Source: Notamacropus eugenii
Lineage: Eukaryota > Chordata > Mammalia > Diprotodontia > Macropodidae
Length of the DNA stretch: 64,000 bases
Reading direction: 5' to 3'
Assembly: GCF_028372415.1 (NCBI RefSeq)
Contig: NC_092872.1
Coordinates: forward strand, 549,441,205 to 549,505,204
The translations under genes and the position numbers were made by a program. Under the pieces are notes generated by a model. The model saw only the letters and a program-made list of their open reading frames with translations. It was not told where the DNA came from and searched no databases. Position 1 is the first letter of the stretch. Each line of letters begins with the position of its first letter. This document shows positions 11,211 to 22,577 of this stretch, piece by piece.

Positions 11211-11269
11211 CTTGCTTCTCACAGCAAGTCTATGAAGTAAATAATATAGTTATTATCATATGCATTTAA

Positions 11270-11450
11270 GGGGAAGAAGGCTGGACTTGGAGTCAGAAAT
11301 CCTGGGTTCAAACCCTTGTTGCCCCTCTTATTCACGATGTACCTTTGGCCAAGTCTCTTCCCTTGATGGGTCTCGTTTTCCTTATCTGTAACTGAGATGA
11401 TCACTAAGCTCTCTTCTAGCTTCTCTGATTCTGTAATGTCCCTACCCCAG
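11270..11450 (+). repeat. MIR
   Basis: Sense MIR: 'ggagtcagaaatcctgggttc', then 'gtttt ccttatctgtaa' and the tail 'ctctcttctagcttctctga'. Confidence 0.75.
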
Positions 11451-11480
11451 AAAATGACCAACTCTACTTAGGATAAAGGA

Positions 11481-11596
11481 TTCTCCTTCTCTCTCTCTCT
11501 CTCTCTCTCTCCCCCTCTTCCTCCTCTCCTCTCCTTTCCTCTCCCTTTCTCTCTCTGTCTCTGTCTGTCTCTCTGTCTCTCTGTCTGTCTGTCTGT
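11481..11596. repeat. (CT)n/(CTGT)n simple repeat
   Basis: A pyrimidine tract passes from pure CT dinucleotides to CTGT tetranucleotides. Confidence 0.95.
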
Positions 11597-11599
11597 TAT

Positions 11600-11830
11600 G
11601 CCTCTTAGTTAATAAAAATGTTGGAGAGTTTTACCCTGGGCCTTTACTCACCTTTCATGGAACTGAAACTATGCCACTTCACCTTTCCATATCTTACTTA
11701 TGCTTCAACACTTAGTTTCAGTCTGACCTCCAGGAAATCTTTCTCAATCACTCTGTACCAGAGATTTCTCCCTTCTCTCATTTTATTATCTGTACTGCTC
11801 ACTTGCTAATTATGATTTATTACCTTGTGA
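11600..11830 (+). repeat. Probable L2 fragment
   Basis: 'gacctccaggaaatctttctc' near 11726 resembles the L2 3' block about the frequent 'aggaagccttccctgac' phrase. Confidence 0.45.
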
Positions 11831-11859
11831 CATCTTCTCTTTTGATTTTTTATTTCATT

Positions 11860-12085
11860 TTTCATATTTTCACAAAGTCATACATTTATAGAGCTAGGAA
11901 GGATCTTGACCATATAATGAAAGAGCAGGGAAATGCCTTAGCAAACATCAAGTTCAATCCTTTTATTTTACAGATAAAAAAGAGAGCAAGGAAATGATTT
12001 GTCTAAGGTCACAAAACTAGTCAATAACAGAGTGGGGACTGAAACTTAGATTTCCTAATTTCTGATGCTCTTTTTCTGTATCATG
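11860..12085 (-). repeat. MIR/CORE-SINE
   Basis: Antisense MIR body: 'agagctaggaaggatcttga' and 'caaggtcacaaaactagtca', with a diverged 'aaacttagatttcctaattt' block. Confidence 0.75.
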
Positions 12086-12099
12086 TCAATATATACATC

Positions 12100-12205
12100 T
12101 TATCTCTCCTACTTGGTGAGCTTTTCAAAAGATATAGTCTGGGTCATACTGATTTTTTTATCCCCTTTGGTACCTACCACATGATAAATAACCAGTAAAT
12201 ATTTT
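12100..12205 (+). repeat. L2 3' end, split by SINE
   Basis: An L2-type terminus 'ggtgagcttttcaaaagata...' leads to 'accagtaaatattt', where the next SINE is inserted. Confidence 0.5.
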
Positions 12206-12460
12206 TTAAGGGTAGCTAGGTGGCACAGTGGATAAAGCATCAAGCTTGGAGTCAGCAGACCTGAGTTCAAATCCAGCCTCTGATGATTATGATTACTAGC
12301 TGTTTGACACTGTGCAAGTGAGCTCTTTGTCTCAGTTTCCTCATCTGTAAAATGATGTGGAGAAGGAAACCGCAAACCATTCTAGTATCTTTGTCAAGAA
12401 AACTCCAAATGGGGTCAGACACAGCTAAAACAACTCAACAACAAACAACAACAAATATTT
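12196..12460 (+). mobile_element. RTE-tailed tRNA SINE
   Basis: The head 'gggtagctaggtggcacagt', body 'gagttcaaatccagcctc', 'tcatctgtaaaatgatgtgg', and tail 'ggggtcagacacagctaaaa' are all present. 'aaatattt' occurs on both sides (about 12199 and 12454), the likely TSD. Confidence 0.88.
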
Positions 12461-13955
12461 GCTGAATATACAGGAGTGGTATGTGATATTCCTACCTCAA
12501 TAATTACAAAAATCTCAGTCTTCTCAGTTGAATCAAATTGACACACGAGCTAGGTTTTAACTAGGCCTAAACATTTCCATTGAGTCAGTCAATCAATCAT
12601 TACCCTACCCCACTTGAAAGTAGCCATCTCTAGCAGGTAAGAACATTTCTCTTAAATTAGTCAAAGGCTTTAGATTTGGTGCAAAAAGTCCTTGGTCAAT
12701 TTAGAAGATCTTGAAAGTCATGGGATGAAATCGAGAGACATTACAAAGGAAATATATATGCGTTGGTTGAGGAGACTTAGTCATTCCCTGTAGGGCTTGT
12801 ATTAAACCAGCAAGCTAGTTTTGGAATCAAGTATTTAAGCATCTGGCAGCTTAGTGGGGGAACCTTTTAGCCAAGTCCCTGAGGAGGAATCATTTGGGGA
12901 AGAAAAGAAGACACATAGCCTTGGCCTAGGTCTTTGTCTCTCCTCTTCACTTCTTGGCCAGAGGATGACCTTGTGAACGCAAAAGGGTCAAAGGATTTGG
13001 AATTTTCAGTTGGCATCCTAGCAGTATCCCAGAATAGCAGTGTCTCTCATCAACACCTATATTGGGAATGGAGGATAAACTAGTCACACTGAAGGAAGGT
13101 TATCTTTAGGATGCTACCAAGAGCCCAATAGAAAAGTTGCATGATACCTAAGGGAACCATCTCAAGAACTCTAGCAAAAAAACTTCTAGGAGCTATCCTC
13201 TCTCACCCCTCCTTTTTACCACCAGAGCTCTAAGCTTAAGCCACTTCCCCAAACTCTGTATAAACTGGTGTCATAGACTTTAAAAGGGATATTTTGTACC
13301 AATTTTTCTTACTACACCCCCTTAGTAAATAGCCTTATCTAAAAGTTAATTATCTGTCTAATTAATACCAATTGATAAGCATGGGGGAAACATGCCAATA
13401 GGGGCTCATGAGCTATAGCACTAGAAAACTACCCTTAACCTCTCAGGGACCCCTAGAAACCTAAGGGGAAAAGTGCTACTATGAGTAGAGATTTGGGAGT
13501 ACAGCCCAGTACATACCCAAAGCCTGTGGTATAAATGATTCACTGAACATCATGGCAACTTGATGGTGGCTTTTGATCCTCACTGATTTGTTTCTCAAAT
13601 TACTCTCCTCTGTTAAATGTCAAAATCTTCACAGTACCATTCTGCTCAGTTCCTAATACCCTTCTTTCTCCCCCACTAATTCCTGAGCCCTTTATCACTG
13701 CCAAAGCCAATACAAGGTGTGTGTGTCTCTGTGTCTATGTCCGTGTATTTGTGTGTGTGTGCATGCATACATGTATACATTCTTGGGAAAGACTGAAACT
13801 TGTACCCTCTGTGTGTGTCTGACACTATAATTCTCTGACTTGCCCAAGATCCTATGTCTAGCAAACTGCAGAGCAGAGACTCAAATACAGGTATCTAATT
13901 CTAAATCATTTACCATTTCCACTACATTATGTATAGGTATACTTGTAGATATACA
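12461..13955. other. Unassigned, largely repeat-free sequence
   Basis: Nothing recognised except a short (TG)-rich patch at 13718-13770. I found no supported exon or RNA gene. It is one of the longer single-copy-looking stretches, about 1.3 kb before the TG patch. Confidence 0.4.
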
Positions 13956-13959
13956 GTGT

Positions 13960-14215
13960 TGTTATTTGTCCTTTGTTCTCAAAGAGGACCAATGACATCG
14001 GGAGGGTAATGTCTTGACTTGCAAGTAATTTGAATTTAAGTGAGGCAGAGCTCTGCAAACTCATCAGGCTCACTCTTTCCTTCCTCTGAGTCCACTGACA
14101 AGATTTAAATCAGGACAACCAGAGATGACCCCAGATGCAGTGGGAGACCTTGGCCTTTTTGAGCTAGGATCTTTCCCAGGTCTCAGTTTGTCTGAAGCAA
14201 CACCCATTGAGTGAT
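13960..14215 (-). repeat. Old SINE/retroposon tail related to the 8626 SINE family
   Basis: Antisense phrases 'tgtcctttgttctcaaagag' and 'cagatgcagtgggagacctt' match a diverged relative of the SINE tail at 33498-34354. The match is old and eroded. Confidence 0.65.
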
Positions 14216-15049
14216 TTGTTTATTTAGTTAGTTAGTTATAGTTTTCAGCATTCATTTCCACAAGATTTTGAGTTTCAAATTTTCTCCCCATCTCTCCCCT
14301 CCCCCCACCACAGAATACCATGCATTCTGATTACCACTTGCCCCAATCTGCCCTCCCTTCTATCACACCCTTCCCTTCCCTTATCCCAATCTTCTCTCTT
14401 TTCTTGTAGAGCAAGACAGATTTCTATACCCCATTACCTGTATTTCTTATTTCCCAGTTACATGCAAAAACAATTCTCATCATCCCTTCCTAAAACTTTG
14501 AATTCTAACTTCTCTCCCTTTCACCCTCCACACCAATTCCCACTGAGAAGGCAGACAATTCAATATAGGCTATATATGTGTAATTTTGCAAAAGACTTCC
14601 ATAATACTCATGTTGCGAAAGAGTATATTTTCCTCCAACCTATCCTGCCCCCCCAATTATTCTATTCTCTCTTTTGACCTTATCCCTCCCCAAAAATGTT
14701 TACTTCTAATTACCCCCTCCTCTCATTTGCCCTCCCTTCTATCATCCCCCCACACCCCACTTATCCCCTTCTCCCCTACTTTCCTATAGTGTAAGATAAA
14801 TTTTCATACCAAATTGGGTGTGCATGTTATTCCCTCCTTAAGCCAAATGTGATGAGAGTAAGCTTCACTTTTTTCTTCTCACCTCCCCCTTTTCCCCTCC
14901 ATTGAAAAAGCTTTTTCTTCCCTTTTTATGAGAGATAATTTGCCCCATTCCAATTCTTCCTTTCTTCTCCCAATATATTCCTCTCTCACCCCTTAACTTT
15001 ATTTTTTTACTTATCATCCTTTCCTATTCAAATTACCCTGTGCCCTCGG

Positions 15050-15053
<4 letters not shown>

Positions 15054-15106
<53 letters not shown>
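15054..15106. repeat. (TG)n microsatellite in the HAL1-like 3' UTR
   Basis: About 26 perfect dinucleotide units. Copy B has a CT/GT array at the same place in its 3' UTR (18531-18612). Confidence 0.97.
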
Positions 15107-15110
<4 letters not shown>

Positions 15111-15328
15111 AATATTTCCTCCAACTACCCAAATACTGAGAAAAGTTTCAAGAGTTACAAATATAATCTTTCCATGTAGGAATGTAAATAGTTCAGCTTT
15201 AGTAAGTCCCTTATGATTTTTCTTTCCTGTTTACCTTTTCATGCTTCTCTTGATTCTTGTGTCTGAAAGTCAAATTTTCTATTCAGCTCTAGTCTTATCA
15301 TCAAGAATGCTTGAAAGTCCTCTATTTC

Positions 15329-16622
15329 TTTTTTTCTAACTGTGAAAAATTTAATGAGAATCTGCCCACTCCAAATGGGTGTGGAAACATCAGACAGCTT
15401 CTTCTTTTGCAACCCAATCTTTTTTGAGTGGTCCCATGAAAGCTTTCTTTTCCTCCACAGTCTGGAACCAACTGTGGTCAAATTTGGATGTGGTATCAGT
15501 AAACTTCAGGTCAGTCTTCTCCAGGCTACAACATTCGAGAGAGACTTTCACAGGGTGAGGACACACTTCTTGGTCCCAACAACACAGCCTTTCTGCATGA
15601 TAAAGTCATTGGTCACTTCACCGTAGTGGACAAAGCCTCCCACAGGGTTGATGCTCTCATTGGATAGATGATAATCTGTGTATGCATTGGTTTTGATCAG
15701 TTTGCCATCCTTGATCTGGTAGCCCTGGCCAATCTTGTAGATCTTTTTGTTGATGTCAGTGTGATAGTGATAACCCTACTGACCAGCTTGAGCCTCAGAG
15801 AAGACAACTCAGGAGGGATGCCAAGCTCCAATACACACCACCATATGTAATCCTCAGTGGGTTTTTCAGGGCAGTTTCTTAATGTGCCAGCTTCTAGTGA
15901 CACCTTTGTAAATCTTACCCTTCATCACCCCAATGACATCAATCATCTCATCTTGCCCAAACACAGTGGACACAGGCACCTGCTGCTCCAGCTTCTCATG
16001 GGACCAGTCCAGTTTCTCAAACACACTACCACCATTCACCTGGATCTCCATCAGGTAAGACTTCGGAGTCTGAGGAAGCAGGTGCATCTGGGTATGGGCA
16101 ATGATGCAGATCACCTGGCAGTACTTCTTCATGCTGCTCAAGTCTTTCTCCAGCTGCTTTTTACCATCCTCATCTCACTACTTTTTGCAGTACTTGGTGA
16201 AGGCCTTCTTCTTGGACTTATGCCAATTCTTATAGAATTGCCTCTTATACTCATCACTGATGTGCTTGGAAAAGATGGTTTTAAAGCTCCATAGGCCTCA
16301 TGGGGTTTGCACATAGCCCACGATGCCCACAATGACCATGGGGGGCGGTTCCGTGATCATCACAGCCTCCATCACTTCCTTCTTGTTGACCGTTGAGCCA
16401 GGCCTATCTGCCTCTCGGACAATATGGGTCATGCCTGCCTTGTACCCCAGAAAGGCAGTCAGGTGGATGGACTTGGAGGGGTCATCTTTGGGGAAGCTCT
16501 TCACCTTCCCCCTGGTGCCTGCTGCTTCTCTTTTGAGGCAGGAAGCCCAGAGACCCATGCCTGGGAGCAGAGAACTTCCTGTGGGACATGCTGCTGCTGT
16601 GAGTTTGAAAAGAGTAAAATTG
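15329..16622 (-). pseudogene. RPL3: Processed pseudogene of ribosomal protein L3 (uL3), full length
   Basis: The protein is a large-subunit ribosomal protein that sits near the peptidyl-transferase centre; this copy cannot make it. The minus strand starts at the ATG at 16587-16589 ('[18 protein letters not shown]') and ends at the TGA at 15390-15392. That is 1,200 nt against about 1,212 for the usual 403-codon gene, with no introns. Well kept blocks are '[10 protein letters not shown]', '[18 protein letters not shown]', '[14 protein letters not shown]'-like, '[10 protein letters not shown]' and '[13 protein letters not shown]'. Lesions are a frameshift near 16510, an in-frame stop near 16305, two adjacent stops near 16180, a small in-frame loss near 16070, and further stops downstream. 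Poly(A) is seen as poly(T) at 15329-15335. A 9-base TSD 'ctctatttc' lies at 15320-15328 and 16623-16631. It was retroposed by L1 machinery into copy A. Confidence 0.96.
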
Positions 16623-17251
16623 CTCTATTTCATTAAGTGATGATTTTTTTCCTTGAAGTATTATTGCTGGGTAGGTGATTATTGGTTTTAATCCTAGTTC
16701 TTTTGACTTCTGAAACATCATATTCAAGTCCTTCAATCCCTTCATGTAGAAGCTGCCAGATCCTGTGTTATCCTGATTGTATTTCCACAATACTCAAGTT
16801 GTTTCTTTCTGGATGCTTGTAATATTTTCTCCTTGATAATTCTGGAATTTGGTTATAATATTCCTAGGAGTTTTGCTTTTTGGATCTTTTACAGAAGGTG
16901 ATTGGTGAATTCTTTCAATATTTATTTTACCCTCTGGTTCCAGGGTAGTTTTCCTTGATAATTTCATGAAAGATGATGTCTAGGCTCTTTTTTTTGATCT
17001 TCGCTTTCAGGTATTCCCATAATTTTTAAATTGTCTCTCCTGGATCTATTTTCCAGGTCAGTTGTTCTTCCAATAACATATTTCACGTTGTCTTCTATTT
17101 TTTCATTCTTTTGGTTTTCTTTTGTCATTTCTTAGTTTCTCATAAAGTGATTAACTTCCATCTGCTCCATTCTAATTTTTAAAGAACAATTTTTTTCAGC
17201 GAGCTTTTAAATCTCTTTTTCCATTTGGCTAATTCTGCTCTTTTTTTTTTT

Positions 17252-17500
17252 CAAGTCAAGTCAACAAGTATTTATTAAACACTTATTGTTGCCAGGAACT
17301 ATGCTAAGCCGTGGAGAGAGAAGAAAGTCAAAAATGGTCCTGTAATTCACAATCTAAATGAACAGACTACATGCAAACAACTAGGTATGTGCTTTATATC
17401 CATGTGTAAATAACACATGATAAACTGGATGTAATCTTAGAAGCTGTTAGCACTGAGGGGGATCAGGAAAGGCTTCTTGCACAGTGACAAAAAAATATAT
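17252..17500 (-). repeat. L2 3' end
   Basis: The antisense L2 terminus 'tcaacaagtatttattaaaca' starts at about 17260. The antisense 3' UTR follows ('ggaactatgctaagccgtgg', 'gaaaggcttcttgcacagtg'). Confidence 0.75.
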
Positions 17501-17695
17501 AAGCTGGTTTAAAAAAATTAATAAAACACACTAGATAAATGAGCAGTGAACTTGAGAAAGAAAGAAAGAAGAAAACCAAATCACCAGTATCAAAAACTTT
17601 AAAAGGTGAATTCACAATACATGAAGAAATTATTGGAAACTATTTTGCCCAATAATATGCCAATAAAACTGACAACCTAAATGAAATAGATCAAT
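17500..17695 (+). repeat. L1 ORF2 fragment upstream of the RT
   Basis: The sense translation contains 'GEFTIHEEIIGNYFAQ' and 'YANKTDNLNEIDQF'. These correspond to the L1 ORF2 linker before the RT ('YANKL.NL.EMDKF' in other mammals). HAL1-like copy B abuts it at about 17696. Confidence 0.7.
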
Positions 17696-18530
17696 TTTTT
17701 TCTTTTTTTAAATTTATTTATTTATTTTAAGTTTTCAACATTCATTTCCACAAAATTTTGAGGTGCAAATTTTCTCCCCATCTCTTCCTTCCCCTCACCC
17801 CAAAATGCCGAGCATTCTAATTACTGCTATCACCAGTCTGCCCTCCCTTCTAACATTCCTTCCTTCCCTTATCCCCATATTCTCTTTTGTCCTGTAGGGC
17901 AAGACAAATTTCTATACCCCATTACCTGTATTTCTTATTTCCCAGTTGTATGCAAGAACAATACTCAGAAGTTGTTCCTAAAACTTTGAGTTCCAACTTC
18001 TCTTCCTTCCTTCCTCCTCACCCATTCCCCCATGGGAAGGCAAGCAATTCAATATAGACCATATATATGTAGTTTTGCAAATGACTTCCATAATAATCAT
18101 GTTGTGTAAGACTAACTATATTTCCCTCCATCCTATCCTGCCCCCCATTTCTTCTATTCTCTATTTTGACCTTGTCCCTCCCCAAGAGTGTTTACTTCTA
18201 ATTGCTCCCTCCTCCCATTGCTTTCCCTTCCATCATCCCTCCCACCCTGTTTATCCCCTTCTCCCCCACTTTCCTATAAGATAGGTTTTCATACCAAAAT
18301 GAGTGTGCATTTTATTCCTTCCTTGAGTCAAATGTAATGAGAGTAAGCTTCACATTTTCTCTCTCACCTCCCCCCTTTTTCCCTCCACTGAAAGCTCTTT
18401 TTCTTGCCTCTTTTGTGAAAGATAATTTGCCCCATTCCATTTCTCCTTCTCCTCCCAATATATTCCTCTCTCACGCCTTAATTTCATTTTCTTAGATATG
18501 ATCCCATCCTATTCAACTTGCCCTGTGCCC

Positions 18531-18612
18531 TCTCTCTCTCTTTCTCTCTGTCTCTCTCTCTCTCTCTCACTATGTGTGTGTGTGTATGTGTGTGTGTGTG
18601 TGTGTGTATGTG
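18531..18612. repeat. (CT)n-(TG)n microsatellite in the HAL1-like 3' UTR
   Basis: A CT tract is followed by TG/TATG units, at the same relative position as the TG tract of copy A. Confidence 0.95.
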
Positions 18613-18649
18613 TAATTCCACCAATTACCCAGATACCAAAAAAAGTTTC

Positions 18650-20488
18650 AAGACTTACAAATATTGTCTTTCCAGGTACGAATGTAAACAGTTCAACTTC
18701 AGTACGTCCCTTATGATTCTCCTTTCCTGTTTACCTTTTCATGCTTCTCTTGATTCTTGTGTTTGAAAGTCAAATTTTCTTTTCAGCTCTGGTCTTTTCA
18801 TCAAAAATGCTTGAAAGTCCTCTATTTCATTGAAAGACCATTTTTCTCCTGAAGTATTTATACTCAGTTTTGCTGGGTAGGTGATTCTTGGTTTTAGTCC
18901 TAGTTTTTTTGACATCTGGAATATCACATTCCACACCCTTTGATCCATTAATGTAGAAGCTGCTAGATCTTGTGTTATTCTGATTGTATTTCCACATTAC
19001 TCAAATTGCTCTTTTCTAGCTGCCTGCAACATTTTCTCCTTGACCTGGTAACTGGAATTTGACCACAATGTTCCTTGGAGTTTCTCTTTTTGGATCTCTT
19101 TCAGGAGGTGATTGGTGAATTCTTTCAATATTTATTTTGCCCCCTGATTCTAGAAAATCAGGGCAGTTTTCCTTGAAAATTTCATGAAAGATGATGTCTA
19201 GGCTCTTTTTTGGGTCATGGCTTTCAGGTAGTCCCATAAATTTTAAATTGTCTCTCCTGGATCTATTTTCTAGGTCAGTTGTTTTTTCAATGAGATATTT
19301 CACATTATCTTCTATTTTTTCATTCTTTTGGTTTTGTTTTGTGATTTCTTGGTTTCTCATAAAGTCATTAGCTTCCATCTGCTCCATCTAATTTTTAAAG
19401 AACTATTTTCTTCAGTGAGCTTTTGAACCTTCTTTTCCATTTGGCTAATTCTGCTCTTTAAAGCATTTTTCTCCTCATTGACTTTTTGGGCCTCTTTTGC
19501 CATTTGAGTTAGTCTATTTTGAAAGGTGTTAATTTCTTCAGCATTTTTTTGGGTCTCTTTTAGCAAGCTGTTGACTTGCTTTTCATGATTTTCTTGCATC
19601 ACTCTCATTTCTCTTCCCAATTTTTCCTCCACCTCTCTTACTTGATTTTCAAAATCCTTTTTGAGCTCTTCCATGGACTGAGACCATTGCATATTTATTT
19701 TGGAGGTTTTGGTATGCAGAAGCCTTGACTTTTAGGTCTTCTTCTGATGGTATGCATTGTTCTTCCTCATCTGAAAGGATGGGAGAAAATACCTGTTCAC
19801 CAAGAAAGTAACCTTCTTTGCTCTTATTTTTTTTCCCTTTTTTTGGGGGGGGGGGGGGCATTTTCCCAGCCAGTTACTTGACTTTTGGGTCCTTTATCAA
19901 GAGGAAGGCATACTCTGGGGACCTGTAAATTCTCAGTTCCTCCACACTGGCATAATCAAGGGAGAAGAGTTTACTCCTCTCTTGGCCTGCCCTCTGCTCT
20001 GTGAGCAAGATTCCCTCTCCAGAGCCCCCACCAGCTCCACCATGCCAGCCAGTGCTCCTCCTCACCCCAGGGCCACCACTCAGGGCTGAGAAGCAGATCA
20101 GCTGCTCAATTCCCCCAGGGTCTTAGGCCAGGGCTCCAACAATGGAAGCTGCTGCTGCCTGGGGCCAGGGCTAGACCACTGAGTTCCCTTCTTACACAAG
20201 TGAAAGAGTTTTCTCACTGACCTTTGAAGCTGTCTTTGGAGTTTGTGCATTGAGAAATCTGGGAACCACAGCTGCTACCCAGGATTCTTCACCTTGAGGC
20301 CTGCTCCAATCCTGTCTGAACTGTGCTGTGCAGCCAATACTGGGCTGCACTCTGCTCCAAGCCTGATGTGATACCTTTCCTGTTGACCTTCCAGGCTGCC
20401 TTGGACTGGAAATCTCTTTCACTCTGTTGTTTTGTGGCTTCTGCTGCTCTAGAATTTGTTTAGAGTCATTTTTACAGGTATTTTATGG
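18650..20488 (-). repeat. Left arm of a ~1.84-kb near-identical inverted repeat
   Basis: This arm matches 23149-24989 in inverted orientation. The differences I could find by eye are one substitution (Y/C codon near 19953 against 23688) and two single-base length differences in homopolymers (14 against 15 G/C and 7 against 8 T/A near 19841-19858). Identity stops abruptly at both ends, where paralogous L1 sequence continues but is clearly diverged. Confidence 0.93.
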
Positions 20489-20550
20489 ACTGTGGGAGGG
20501 AGAGCTTCTACAGGTCCATCCTTCTACTCCACCATCTTGGCTCTTCCCCC

Positions 20551-20754
20551 TGTCCATGGTGATGTTTTTTAAAACCATCTACATATTTTGAGAAAAACCA
20601 TAAAGTGTCACAAATTTCCTGCTTTGGATTTGGTGGGAAGAATGATGAAACTAGAGCAGAGGTTGGCTGCCACTTTTTAGGGAACAAACAAAAGTTAAGT
20701 TACAAGAACTCATCAAGGGGGAAATGCACCATATTTATGACACTGTATCATGTG
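20551..20754. other. Unassigned sequence
   Basis: No recognised element in this stretch of the inverted-repeat spacer. Confidence 0.35.
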
Positions 20755-20945
20755 TAGTTGGACGAAAGCTGGATTTGGAATCAGAGGATTTAGGTTTAAA
20801 TCTTGACTCTACCACTATGACCTTGGACAAACCAAGTGGAGGTGGGATGGTCACTTTCCAGTGATGTTATAGAAAGGATTTTCATCAGGTAATAGTTGGA
20901 CTAGATGATCTCTGATCCTTTCTAACTCAGAGATTCTGTCCTTCT
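20755..20945 (+). repeat. MIR-type SINE
   Basis: 'gctggatttggaatcagagg' and 'tgaccttggacaaacc' are followed by the tail 'ggactagatgatctctgatc'. Confidence 0.75.
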
Positions 20946-21019
20946 GTCAAGTTAATTCCCTTTTCTCAGCCTCAGTTTAGGAGTTCTTTATTAATATTAA
21001 TTCCTAATAATGTGATAGG

Positions 21020-21950
21020 GACAGAGGGGCTGCTCAGACAATGTGGTCTAGGAAATGTTAAAGAGGGAGGGCTCATTCTCAGTAAGGGGGATGTAGGAAG
21101 GCTTCATGGAAGAGGAGGCACTTAAGTTAGGTTTTATAGGAAGAGGATTTCAGTGAACATAGAGAATGGCCCTTCTGAATGAATGAAGGCATAAGAATAT
21201 AGATATGATAAAGAACTATCTTAGTAGTCCAGTTTTGCTGGAAAAAAAAAGTATAGGAGGGAAAAAATTGGGAATCAGTTGAAGCCATATTGTGGTGGAC
21301 CTTAAATGATAGATTAGAGAGTTTCTATTTTATTCCAGAGGCAAGCTATTTATGTTTTTTTGTTTTGTTTAGTTTTTTTGTTTTTGAATGTGAAAGTAAT
21401 TTAGTCAGATCTGTGCCTGAGGAAGAGTATTTTGTAAATATATGAAGGTAAATTAGAGAGAGCAGAGACAAGTTCCAGGAAGACCAAGTAGGAGGCTATT
21501 ATAATAGTTCAGGTTAGAGGTGAATTATGGTGCATACACATAGAGAGAAGATAGGAGAGGTGTAATTGACAAGATTTAGAGCTAATTGTCTGGGGACAGG
21601 ATGTGAAGAAAAAGGAAACATTGAGAATGACTCAAAAGTTTTGAGCCTGGGTGACTAGGAGGATGGTGATGCTCAAAATAGCAATAGGGCAGGTTTAGAG
21701 AAGATAAAGAGTCTAGTATTGGACATGTTGAGTATTAGTCATCAGAACATCCAAGTGGAGATATCCAGCATATAGGTGGGGATGTGAGACTGGTGTTCTA
21801 GAAAGAAACTGGGGCTGAATATATAAATTCAAGAGCCATCAACACTGAGATGATAACTGAAGCCGTTGGAACATATGAGATCACCATACATGACAGTGTG
21901 GAGAGAGAAGTATGAGCTTTGCCCACAGTAGGGGTAAAATGAATAATTGT
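21020..21950 (-). repeat. L2 LINE with RT remnants
   Basis: Antisense L2: 'aagtaggaggctattataat' near 21487, 'tggacatgttgagtattagt' near 21721 and 'gagccatcaacactgagatg' near 21831. These are the reverse complements of L2 ORF2 blocks, the last lying near the eroded Y-A-D-D region. No intact frame remains. Confidence 0.75.
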
Positions 21951-22470
21951 TGAATCGACCTAGGAAAATAGAAGTTTCCAATTTCACATCATGAGAGATT
22001 TAAGGGACTTTGAGTATTGAATTAGGAGGACTCTCTTGTTACTCCAACCCTCTGGGCTGCCATCCTAGGTCTCTAGAGCAACAGTGATAAAGTTATTAGT
22101 TATCCTCTAGAGATGATATATGTTTACAGCCCACAAACCTGCTCTCTTTGGCTGACATTTCCAGTCACTGGAATAGCAAGCTTTCCTTCCTGGAGGACTT
22201 ACAATAACTGATCTAATTCAATATTAGCTCAATTTTTGAGCTCTTGCATGTTTTCCTAGAGGGCTTAAAGGGAAATCTTTAAGAAATCATACTCAGAAGA
22301 TCCTCAAAGCAGATAGAGCCTTTTTAAAAAAAAACAACAAAACCAACTTTCAAGTGGCTAGGAGGTTCTTAAGGAACACTGAACAGGCATACTAGAAGCA
22401 TTCATTCATTCAGCAAATATCTAATGATCACCTACTATATGCCTACAAGTGTATTAGCAACATGATATTT
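21951..22470. other. Unassigned sequence
   Basis: Mostly unassigned. 22400-22452 ('cattcattcagcaaatatct') is a short antisense L2 terminus. Confidence 0.4.
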
Positions 22471-22577
22471 TTTCCTTCCTTCCTTCCTTCCTTCCTTCCT
22501 TCCTTCCTTCCTTCCTTCCTTCCTTCCTTTCTTCCTTCCTTCCCCCCCTCCTTCCTTTCCTCCCTCCTTCTTTCCTC
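22471..22577. repeat. (TTCC)n microsatellite
   Basis: A nearly pure tetranucleotide array that decays into C-rich and T-rich variants. It lies inside the inverted-repeat spacer. Confidence 0.96.

Larger units (their letters stand above)
14216..17250 (-). mobile_element. HAL1-like (ORF1-only L1) copy A, carrying an RPL3 pseudogene
   Basis: Read on the minus strand, this L1 relative keeps the ORF1 coiled-coil end, RRM-like and C-terminal regions (about 17250-16632, then 15319-15240). They pass directly into a roughly 1 kb 3' UTR that ends at 14216. There is no ORF2: the space after ORF1 is far too short and shows no endonuclease or RT motif. The element is interrupted by the RPL3 insert. At 17163-17180 it keeps a base that is deleted in copies B and C, so the ORF1 frame is intact there. 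Other stops make it dead. The 5' half is missing beyond about 17250. Confidence 0.82.
17696..20550 (-). mobile_element. HAL1-like (ORF1-only L1) copy B, left arm of an inverted repeat
   Basis: Minus strand from the 5' end at about 20550 ('agccaagatggtggagtag') to an AT-rich 3' end near 17696. ORF1 remnants run in order: coiled coil at 19692-19357 (heptad-rich, 'EELKKDFENQVREVEEKL'); RRM-like part at 19387-19016 ('ENRSRRDNLKFMGLPESHD', 'RETPRNIVVKFQ'); C-terminal domain at 18948-18739 ('LGLKPRITYPAKLS', ending 'QTQESREA'). The RRM piece corresponds to L1 ORF1p, an RNA-binding trimer that coats L1 RNA. The frame is broken by a 1-base deletion near 19390 and again near 19020, so no full ORF1p can be made. 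A 3' UTR of about 1 kb follows directly, with no ORF2. The stretch 18650-20488 is almost identical to copy C. Confidence 0.88.

Noticed and set aside
15857..16294. 145-codon plus-strand open frame, among the longest in the window
   Set aside because: It is the antisense shadow of the RPL3 pseudogene.
16482..16790. 102-codon minus-strand open frame beginning upstream of the RPL3 start
   Set aside because: Its first ~65 codons are copy A L1 sequence plus RPL3 5' UTR, and the rest is the RPL3 N-terminus running out of frame after a frameshift. It is not a fusion gene.
8934..22577. Microsatellites (TGAA)n, (CT)n, (TG)n, (TTCC)n considered as a CRISPR-like or satellite array
   Set aside because: They are short-unit simple repeats with no spacer structure, in a eukaryotic genome.
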